Shown here: positions 1-5,992 of the stretch, one piece after another
Position numbering within the stretch: the stretch's first letter is position 1
Layout of the letters: every line of letters starts with the position of its first letter
Assembly: GCF_900155865.1 (NCBI RefSeq)
Contig: NZ_LT707006.1
Coordinates: 1,693,685 to 1,757,684 of the forward strand
Source of the DNA: Bacteroides bouchesdurhonensis
GTDB lineage: Bacteria > Bacteroidota > Bacteroidia > Bacteroidales > Bacteroidaceae
DNA length: 64,000 nucleotides
Direction of reading: 5' to 3'
Notes under the pieces: generated by a model
What the model saw: only the letters and a program-made list of their open reading frames with translations
Databases searched by the model: none
Told to the model about the DNA's origin: nothing
Translations under genes and position numbers: made by a program

Positions 1-467
1 CCTCGTTCTTGAACTGCTTCTTCAAAGTCAGGCCAATAAAAAGCAGGGTGAGCACCGATCTGAAAAAACATTTCTTTTTCTCCTGTATTTTTGACTTCCC
101 AGATTACTTCGACTTGTTTATTATGAATACGATAACCTATTTCCAAACAGAAAGGATAAGGATATTTTGCCAAAGTTTCTTGATTGTTGATAAGACGGTA
201 ACGAAGTTCATCTGTTTCTTCGGAGATAAGTGTAAATTCCATATCACGAGCAAATCCATGTTGGGTTAGACTATAAAGAGCTTTTCCAACGCGGTATTCA
301 TTTTCCCAAACACTTCCTACAATGGGGAAAAGTACTGGAGAATGACGTTTCCAGAATGCGGGGTCTGCTTGCCATAAATACTCTTTCCCATTGGCAAAGA
401 TACTGCAAAGTTCAGCTCCATGGGGAGATACTTGAATGCTGATTTGAGAGTTGGATATTGTTTTCAT
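1..467 (-). CDS. Aldose 1-epimerase (galactose mutarotase)-like protein, 3' part cut off
   Basis: Only the first 155 codons are present; the gene runs off the left edge. It begins ATG at 467 on the minus strand (MKTISNSQISIQVSPHGAEL). The features seen, HGAELCSI, then LWQADPAFWKRHSPVLFPIVG, QHGFARDMEF and QIGAHPAFYWP, match the N-terminal half of the LacX-like branch of aldose epimerases, which interconvert sugar anomers. The HGFAR and GAHPAF motifs carry the conserved histidines of the family. The catalytic glutamate would lie in the missing part, so activity cannot be judged. It has no signal peptide, so it is probably cytoplasmic. Family call is confident, substrate unknown. Confidence 0.8.
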   Translation of the reverse strand, partial: MKTISNSQISIQVSPHGAELCSIFANGKEYLWQADPAFWKRHSPVLFPIVGSVWENEYRVGKALYSLTQHGFARDMEFTLISEETDELRYRLINNQETLAKYPYPFCLEIGYRIHNKQVEVIWEVKNTGEKEMFFQIGAHPAFYWPDFEEAVQER

Positions 468-970
468 ATCATTGTTTATTATAATACGTAAAAAACGAAT
501 TAAGTTATTAATTGTCAAACTAGAATATTGATCAATTATCTCGATAAATTACTAATTGGCTATATGCAGAGTATCTCAATTTTCTATGTATTGCATAATT
601 TAAATAGATTTCGTGTCACAAAAATAAATCAAAAATAGGATATATCAGAAATATGTTTCATCTAAATTCATAATATCCTTAAGCTAAGCATTTTCGTCAA
701 TATAATAATCATTGTCGTTTGAATGTCATTATTGTGTAAATCAGACAATCCTATTCATGGAATGAAGTTTGGAAAGTTACTCTTGTATGTTACGTTAATA
801 AATGAAAAAATAACCTTGGATATTCGTTTGTTTAATATTTTTTTTCTTACTTTAGAAAAAGAAGGTAGGTTACGATGCGCTAATTGGATATAAAGAGTAG
901 GTAATTACTGGATTGTTATAGGGATGCAGTTTAAAAGTATTAACATCAAATTTTAAGAAGAATAAAAAAT
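468..970. other. AT-rich intergenic stretch without a recognisable gene
   Basis: About 500 bases between the divergent epimerase-like gene and the lipoprotein cluster. All frames are closed by frequent stops. A palindrome-like TTGATCAA lies near 528-535 and a TGTCACAAAAAT at 614-625 resembles the arms of the inverted repeat upstream of the second HTCS gene, but only one copy is seen here. TTACTTTAG near 850 is one base off a -7 box. I see no RNA gene and no leader peptide coding upstream of the short peptide at 971. Confidence 0.5.
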
Positions 971-1069
971 ATGTGGTGTAATAGTAGTACTGGAGATTGT
1001 ACAAGAGGTACAGAAGGAACCTTAAAGATAGGATATGTCAAGTGTGAAGGCATGAAATATACTTGTTGA
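971..1069 (+). CDS. Possible 32-residue cysteine-containing peptide, maybe an NVEALA-type remnant
   Basis: ATG at 971, 32 codons, TGA at 1067-1069, ending 50 bases before the lipoprotein start at 1119. The product begins MWCNSSTGDC and ends CEGMKYTC, with four cysteines at 3, 10, 25 and 32. In Bacteroides, short secreted NVEALA peptides with Cys-containing C-termini are commonly encoded just upstream of 6-bladed propeller lipoproteins like those that follow. The usual N-terminal leader ending in NVEALA is absent: the frame is closed by TAA at 941. It could be a decayed NVEALA tail, a true microprotein or chance. Nothing proves expression. Confidence 0.35.
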   Translation: MWCNSSTGDCTRGTEGTLKIGYVKCEGMKYTC

Positions 1070-1118
1070 TAAACTGAAGATGACTTATAACTCAATCTCA
1101 TTTAAATATATAAATATA

Positions 1119-2087
1119 ATGAAACTATTATTTTTTCTCATGTTATTGTTATTGATTTCATGTAACTCTAATCAAGAAAGATTGTGTATCATTGATAGTA
1201 GTGTCAAAACATTGACAGATTCCACTTTGTTGGGAGATTTAAGACAATTACAGATATATAACGATACATTATATATGTTGGATGAGGTAGATGGTAGAAT
1301 AATCAAATTGGATACAGGTTTTCGGGCTGGTTCAGTTATTGATTTTTCTGGTTTAGATCATACAGGTAGTTCATTTGATCCTATTGGAATTTATGTTGAT
1401 GCAGACTCTATCTATATGATGGATGCAAATGTGAGGGGAATACGGAGTCTGTCTTTAAAATGTAAACATGGACCTATAACTGAACTTATCGGGGCAACAG
1501 GTACGCGTTTCTTTATTCATCAAAATAAATTTTATGTATCTCATATAACGGAACAGAATTGTATAATAGTTGTTCCTGAAAAGGCAGCACTGAAGGATAC
1601 AAATGTTGTCTTTACTGGAAAAAACTTCCAATTTACTACAGCTAAAGAGAATCTTAATAGAAATAACCGTTATCTTTTATGTGGTAAGAAGCACTACTAC
1701 GCTATTTCGGATAATCAACCAATTATTGAAAAGTATGAATTGGAGACCAATAAACTTTTATATTCATTTGATTTTTCAGATGTTCCGATGATAAAATCTA
1801 ATATTCACTTTATTAGATCAAAAGTGTTGGACGATAATTCTTATTATGTGATGATAGAAGATGCTTATATGTATGGAGATGCCATTTATTTATTATGTGC
1901 CACTCTTGGAAATAACTATGAGAGGAATACAATTATAAAAGTGGAGTTAGAGCCTAATATGCATGTTACTGGTGTGTATAGATTACCAGAAATATCTTAT
2001 ACTTCATTTTGCGCTGATGGATCTTATATTTATGCTTTTAGCAAAACAAACAACACACTTGGGCGATTCAAACTGAACGGTAACTAA
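1119..2087 (+). CDS. TolB-like 6-bladed beta-propeller lipoprotein
   Basis: The ATG at 1119 is chosen over one at 1080 because it starts directly with a lipoprotein signal (MKLLFFLMLLLLISC), giving 322 residues with lipidation at Cys15. After the signal the protein is a run of short beta-rich repeats with patterns such as IYNDTLYMLD, GIYVDADSIYMMD and CADGSYIYAFS, typical of the six-bladed TolB-like propellers of Bacteroidota. The usual setting is NVEALA peptide, propeller lipoproteins, then another small lipoprotein, and all three elements are recognisable here, the first and last only as short or broken forms. The function of these proteins is not established; surface or periplasmic binding is an inference. 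The next gene starts 12 bases downstream, so an operon is likely. Confidence 0.75.
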   Translation: MKLLFFLMLLLLISCNSNQERLCIIDSSVKTLTDSTLLGDLRQLQIYNDTLYMLDEVDGRIIKLDTGFRAGSVIDFSGLDHTGSSFDPIGIYVDADSIYMMDANVRGIRSLSLKCKHGPITELIGATGTRFFIHQNKFYVSHITEQNCIIVVPEKAALKDTNVVFTGKNFQFTTAKENLNRNNRYLLCGKKHYYAISDNQPIIEKYELETNKLLYSFDFSDVPMIKSNIHFIRSKVLDDNSYYVMIEDAYMYGDAIYLLCATLGNNYERNTIIKVELEPNMHVTGVYRLPEISYTSFCADGSYIYAFSKTNNTLGRFKLNGN

Positions 2088-2099
2088 CTTGCGTGGATA

Positions 2100-3314
2100 A
2101 TGGGAAATAAATATATTCTAATATTATTATTTTCTTTGTGTCTTTATATGTGTGACACATCTAATTCAAAGAATGAAAGTACTGAACTTTTTGAGATGGA
2201 AACTGATCACTTCCTTAAAGTGCAATCTATAAAGTATGGAGATACCAAATATTTTAAATCCATTAAGATTGTTAAATTGGAAACCCTTGATGAAAATTTA
2301 ATTGGAGGAATAATCCAACTCGAACTATATGATAATAAGTTTTATATTTTAGACAAGTACCTGTCTGTCTCCAACTTGTTTGTCTTTGATTTAGAGGGCA
2401 ATTATCTGTATAAAATCGGAACAAGGGGACAAGGTCCGGAGGAATATATAAATATTAGCTCTTTTTTCATAGATGAGAAAGAAGGGATTGTCAATATTGT
2501 TGATGGGTTGACTTCTACAGTTATCCGATACGATAAAGAGGGAACTTTCATTAATAAAATAAAACATAATAATCCACATTTAGATTTCATGGAAAAAGCA
2601 AAAGTGATAGATGATAACTTATTTTGTTATTCTGGGACGAATTGGGAAGGCAATAACATGTTTTTTGTTGTGGATAAGAATAATTTTTCTATTAAGAAGA
2701 AGATAAGAAAATATCCGGGAGAATATTTGGAGCATTTTATGATTAATTTTTGTATGCATCCTTTTACTTACATTGATGGCGAATTTCATTTTGGTGCTTT
2801 ATTTACAGATACTATTTTCTCTTTCAAAAATGATACGATTGTACCTTATATGATTGCGAGGGGTAGGAAGAATATAAATTTGCATAAATTGCAGCAAGAG
2901 TTGGAAAAAGATAAATATGATTATGGGAAGACTATTGGGAGAATTGCAAAAGAAAATAAATATACTACGGGGACATCCAATTATTTCGAAAATAAGAGAT
3001 ACATTTTACGAGATTTCATCATAGCAGATAACTTATTAGGTGCTGTTTTGTGGGATAAAAGGGATAATGAGGGCGTATATCTTAGTAAATACATACAAAA
3101 TTGTGGTCCTGAACTTTCTTCATTTATAGCAACTTTCGGAAATACAGTCATTAGAATTTGGAATAATAAGACTATACAGATGTTTAAGAATGAAATGGAT
3201 GAGAATCGAATAAAAATGAGTGATTATCCACCTGAAGTGATTGACCAAATTAAGAATTATAATACTGAGGATGATAATCCGCTCTTGATCTTGTATGAAT
3301 TCAAAGATGATTAA
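2100..3314 (+). CDS. 6-bladed beta-propeller lipoprotein
   Basis: 404 residues. An N-terminal hydrophobic signal ends in a lipobox-like CLYMC with Cys18 as the lipidated residue. The mature part has propeller strands (ELYDNKFYILD, LFVFDLEGNYLYKIG, IIRYDKEGTFI-like repeats) and the phrase GTRGQGPEEY, which is highly characteristic of the Bacteroides 6-bladed beta-propeller family (formerly DUF5128). It is paired with the preceding, more distant propeller lipoprotein and followed by a broken third lipoprotein gene. The function is unknown in the family; an extracytoplasmic ligand-binding role is only inferred. Codon use is AT-rich, more so than the fructose module downstream, consistent with an accessory island. 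Confidence 0.8.
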   Translation: MGNKYILILLFSLCLYMCDTSNSKNESTELFEMETDHFLKVQSIKYGDTKYFKSIKIVKLETLDENLIGGIIQLELYDNKFYILDKYLSVSNLFVFDLEGNYLYKIGTRGQGPEEYINISSFFIDEKEGIVNIVDGLTSTVIRYDKEGTFINKIKHNNPHLDFMEKAKVIDDNLFCYSGTNWEGNNMFFVVDKNNFSIKKKIRKYPGEYLEHFMINFCMHPFTYIDGEFHFGALFTDTIFSFKNDTIVPYMIARGRKNINLHKLQQELEKDKYDYGKTIGRIAKENKYTTGTSNYFENKRYILRDFIIADNLLGAVLWDKRDNEGVYLSKYIQNCGPELSSFIATFGNTVIRIWNNKTIQMFKNEMDENRIKMSDYPPEVIDQIKNYNTEDDNPLLILYEFKDD

Positions 3315-3325
3315 ATATAAGGGAA

Positions 3326-3490
3326 TTGATAAATATTGTAATATTAGTAATGATTTGTATGACACTATATTCATGCAAGGAGAATACATCGTTTGCTGAA
3401 ATGAAAAAGATAATAGTAGAGAGGTGGAATGGCAAAAAAATAATTTATCCATAGAATGTCTTATTTACCCTTTTATCAAAAAACATCTAA
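3326..3490 (+). pseudogene. Truncated lipoprotein gene with internal stop
   Basis: The frame from TTG 3326 (or ATG 3350 or 3359) encodes a lipoprotein-like leader (LVMICMTLYSC) and then NTSFAEMKKIIVERWNGKKI, closed by TAG at 3452. The same frame continues sensibly as NVLFTLLSKNI before TAA at 3488-3490. A leader, lipobox and IVERWNGK..IYP pattern resembles the start of the thioredoxin-like or DUF1573-type lipoproteins that often follow propeller genes in these clusters (from memory, not searched). Everything downstream of the first ~55 residues is missing. I read it as a remnant with a nonsense mutation plus a 3' deletion. Confidence 0.5.
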
Positions 3491-3512
3491 AGGTATCAAA
3501 TATAACAGAGAA

Positions 3513-3528
3513 TGAAACAAATGTTTCA
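3513..3528. promoter_or_regulatory. 16-bp palindrome directly upstream of the MFS promoter
   Basis: TGAAACAAATGTTTCA is a perfect TGAAACA-AA-TGTTTCA palindrome ending one base before the -33-like GTTGG of the importer/fructokinase promoter. An activator commonly binds just upstream of -33, so this is a candidate operator, possibly for the HTCS encoded downstream. The regulator assignment is inference. Confidence 0.4.
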
Positions 3529-3557
3529 GTTGGTAAAGTTGATTTGCGCTACTTTTG
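3529..3557 (+). promoter_or_regulatory. Bacteroides-type promoter for the MFS importer and fructokinase
   Basis: A perfect TAnnTTTG -7 box (TACTTTTG, 3550-3557) with GTTGG at 3529-3533 in the -33 position. Transcription would start near 3565, leaving an unusually long leader of about 130 bases before the ATG at 3699. Confidence 0.55.
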
Positions 3558-3698
3558 CAGGAACAAAATTGCCGAGTCTTTTTGATTTGGAAAAGTAGTA
3601 AAAAAGAATAGGTAAAAAGGAAAAACGGATAATTACCGTATGATATTTTATTTTCAGAATATAAGTAGCATATATTAATAAACTAATAAGATAAAACG

Positions 3699-4865
3699 AT
3701 GGAAAATACAAAAAATTCTTCTCTTTCAAAGCTTATCCCTGTGATGTTTTGCTTCTTTGCTATGGGCTTCGTCGATTTGGTGGGCATTGCTTCTAATTAT
3801 GTAAAACAGGATTTGGGATTATCCGATTCTCAGGCTAATATCTTCCCTTCATTAGTATTCTTCTGGTTTTTGATTTTTTCAGTACCTACAGGTATGTTGA
3901 TGAACCGTATTGGACAAAGAAAAACAGTCTTGTTAAGTCTGGTGATAACTTTCATCTCTTTACTCTTGCCGATCTTTGGTGATAGTTATATGTTAATGTT
4001 GGTTTCTTTTTCTTTGTTAGGTATTGGAAATGCTTTGATGCAGACTTCTTTGAATCCGCTTCTTTCTAATATAGTACGAGGTGACCGTTTGGCAAGCAGT
4101 CTTACTTTCGGACAGTTTGTAAAAGCAATCGCTTCTTTCTTGGCACCATTCATTGCCATGTGGGGAGCAACTCAGGTGATTCCGTCTTTGGGTTTAGGTT
4201 GGCGTGTACTATTTCCTATTTATATGATTATAGCAGTTATTGCTATTCTGTTGCTTAATGCTACGCATATTGAAGAAGAAAAAGAAGAGGGTAAACCTTC
4301 TACTTTCGGACAGTGTCTGGCATTGTTGGGTAAACCGTTTATCTTGCTCTGTTTCTTAGGAATCATGTGCCATGTTGGTATAGATGTAGGGGCAAACACT
4401 ACTGCTCCTAAAATATTGATGGAACGTCTTGGAATGAGTTTGTACGATGCTACTTCAGCAACAAGTTTTTATTTTATTTCCCGTACATTTGGTTGTTTGT
4501 TGGGTACATTCATATTACGCATGATGTCTCCGAAATCTTTCTTTGGTTTCAGTGTTATTATGATGCTAGTTGCAATGGTAGGGTTATTTATATTCCACGA
4601 TAAGACAATGATTTATGCTTGTATTGCTTTGATTGGTTTTGGCAACTCAAATGTATTTTCTGTTATTTTCTCTCAAGCACTACTTTATTTACCGGGTAAG
4701 AAAAATGAGGTTTCCGGTTTGATGATCATGGGACTTTTCGGAGGAACTGTTTTTCCGTTGGCAATGGGAGTTGCATCTGATGCAATAGGGCAGAATGGTG
4801 CAGTTGCAGTAATGACTATTGGGGTACTTTATTTGCTGTTTTTTACATTTCGTATTAGAAAATAA
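3699..4865 (+). CDS. MFS sugar importer, probably fructose/hexose
   Basis: 388 residues with about twelve hydrophobic segments and the MFS loop motif between TM2 and TM3 (GMLMNRIGQRKT). It resembles the FucP/GlcP-like sugar:proton symporters of Bacteroides. The fructokinase starts 33 bases after its stop, and a fructose-type HTCS follows, so the likely substrate is fructose entering the cytoplasm. The C-terminal half carries the second MFS domain (FGNSNVFSVIFSQALLYLPG). It is transcribed from the TACTTTTG promoter about 150 bases upstream. The start is supported by the hydrophilic MENTKNSSLSK lead into TM1. Specificity is from context only. Confidence 0.85.
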   Translation: MENTKNSSLSKLIPVMFCFFAMGFVDLVGIASNYVKQDLGLSDSQANIFPSLVFFWFLIFSVPTGMLMNRIGQRKTVLLSLVITFISLLLPIFGDSYMLMLVSFSLLGIGNALMQTSLNPLLSNIVRGDRLASSLTFGQFVKAIASFLAPFIAMWGATQVIPSLGLGWRVLFPIYMIIAVIAILLLNATHIEEEKEEGKPSTFGQCLALLGKPFILLCFLGIMCHVGIDVGANTTAPKILMERLGMSLYDATSATSFYFISRTFGCLLGTFILRMMSPKSFFGFSVIMMLVAMVGLFIFHDKTMIYACIALIGFGNSNVFSVIFSQALLYLPGKKNEVSGLMIMGLFGGTVFPLAMGVASDAIGQNGAVAVMTIGVLYLLFFTFRIRK

Positions 4866-4898
4866 TTTTATATTTGTTGAAAATAAAATTTGTTGATT

Positions 4899-5786
4899 AT
4901 GAATAATATAATAGTAGGTATGGGTGAGGCCCTGTGGGACGTATTACCCGAAGGAAAGAAAATAGGCGGTGCTCCGGCAAATTTTGCATACCATGTTTCA
5001 CAGTTTGGATATGATAGTCGTGTAGTAAGTGCAATAGGAAAAGATGAATTGGGGGATGAGATTCTGAAAGTATTCAAAGAAAAGAAGCTGCAACATCAGA
5101 TTGAATGTGTAGACTATCCTACTGGTACGGTACAGGTAACGCTCGACGGTGAGGGGGTACCTTGTTATGAAATCAAAGAAGGAGTTGCATGGGATAATAT
5201 TCCGTTTACGGATGAGCTAAAGCGTTTGGCGTTGAATACACGTGCCGTTTGTTTTGGTTCTTTAGCACAACGGAATGAAGTTAGTCGTGCTACTATCAAT
5301 CGTTTTCTCGATACGATGCCGGATATGGAAGGGCAATTGAAGATATTTGATATTAATCTTCGGCAGAATTTTTATACGAAGGAAGTGTTGCGCGAGTCAT
5401 TTCAACGTTGTAATATTCTGAAAATTAATGATGAAGAATTGGTGACTATTAGTCGAATGTTTGGGTATCCGGGTATTGACCTGCAGGATAAATGTTGGAT
5501 TCTCTTGGCTAAGTATAATCTAAAAATGTTGATATTGACTTGTGGTACGAATGGAAGTTATGTTTTCACTCCGGGAGTTGTTTCTTTTCAAGAGACTCCC
5601 AAAGTGCCTGTTGCAGATACTGTCGGTGCAGGAGATTCATTTACTGCTACTTTTTGCGCTTCTATTTTAAAAGGTAAATCCGTGCCCGAAGCTCATAGGT
5701 TGGCTGTGGAAGTTTCTGCTTATGTTTGCACTCAGAGCGGTGCTATGCCGGAACTTCCTTCTGTTTTGAAAGATAAGTTGCTTTAG
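4899..5786 (+). CDS. Fructokinase (PfkB family carbohydrate kinase)
   Basis: 295 residues starting at ATG 4899 (MNNIIVGMGEALWDVLPEGK); TTG codons at 4890 and 4893 are less likely starts. The substrate-binding GGAPANFAYHVSQFG near the N-terminus and the C-terminal PfkB signature DTVGAGDSFTA, with the catalytic Asp of GAGD at about residue 246, are intact. The sequence is very close to the fructokinase of Bacteroides fructan utilisation loci as I remember it. It would phosphorylate fructose brought in by the preceding MFS protein, feeding glycolysis. A strong terminator follows at 5826, closing the two-gene operon. Confidence 0.93.
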   Translation: MNNIIVGMGEALWDVLPEGKKIGGAPANFAYHVSQFGYDSRVVSAIGKDELGDEILKVFKEKKLQHQIECVDYPTGTVQVTLDGEGVPCYEIKEGVAWDNIPFTDELKRLALNTRAVCFGSLAQRNEVSRATINRFLDTMPDMEGQLKIFDINLRQNFYTKEVLRESFQRCNILKINDEELVTISRMFGYPGIDLQDKCWILLAKYNLKMLILTCGTNGSYVFTPGVVSFQETPKVPVADTVGAGDSFTATFCASILKGKSVPEAHRLAVEVSAYVCTQSGAMPELPSVLKDKLL

Positions 5787-5825
5787 TTTCTCTGGTACAA
5801 GACTGATATTTTTAGATGTAAAGAT

Positions 5826-5868
5826 AAAAACCTCTCAAAGTAAACCTATTTGCTTTGAGAGGTTTTTT
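5826..5868 (+). terminator. Rho-independent terminator after fructokinase
   Basis: Stem CCTCTCAAAG (5831-5840) with CTTTGAGAGG (5853-5862), extended by A and T runs on each side, followed by TTTTTTAT. It separates the importer/kinase operon from the HTCS gene. Confidence 0.9.
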
Positions 5869-5930
5869 ATTGTACAAATAAATAAGGTGGTAACGATGTT
5901 TTAGATCAATAAGATATTTGTTTCTTCTTA

Positions 5931-5978
5931 TTTGACTTTTAAGAGAAAACTGCTATCTTTATCCCGATATCGATAAAG
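5931..5978 (+). promoter_or_regulatory. Promoter of the fructose-type HTCS, with a palindrome at the start site
   Basis: TTTG at 5931-5934 and TATCTTTA at 5954-5961 are separated by exactly 19 bases, the Bacteroides spacing; the -7 box differs from TAnnTTTG only at its last base. CTTTATC (5957-5963) and GATAAAG (5972-5978) form an inverted repeat overlapping the -7 box and the predicted start near 5969, a position suited to repression or autoregulation. Confidence 0.55.
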
Positions 5979-5992
5979 AAGATTAGGATTGT

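Noticed and set aside
880..970. NVEALA-type leader upstream of the short peptide
   Set aside because: All three frames close quickly (for example TAA at 941) and no hydrophobic leader is encoded.
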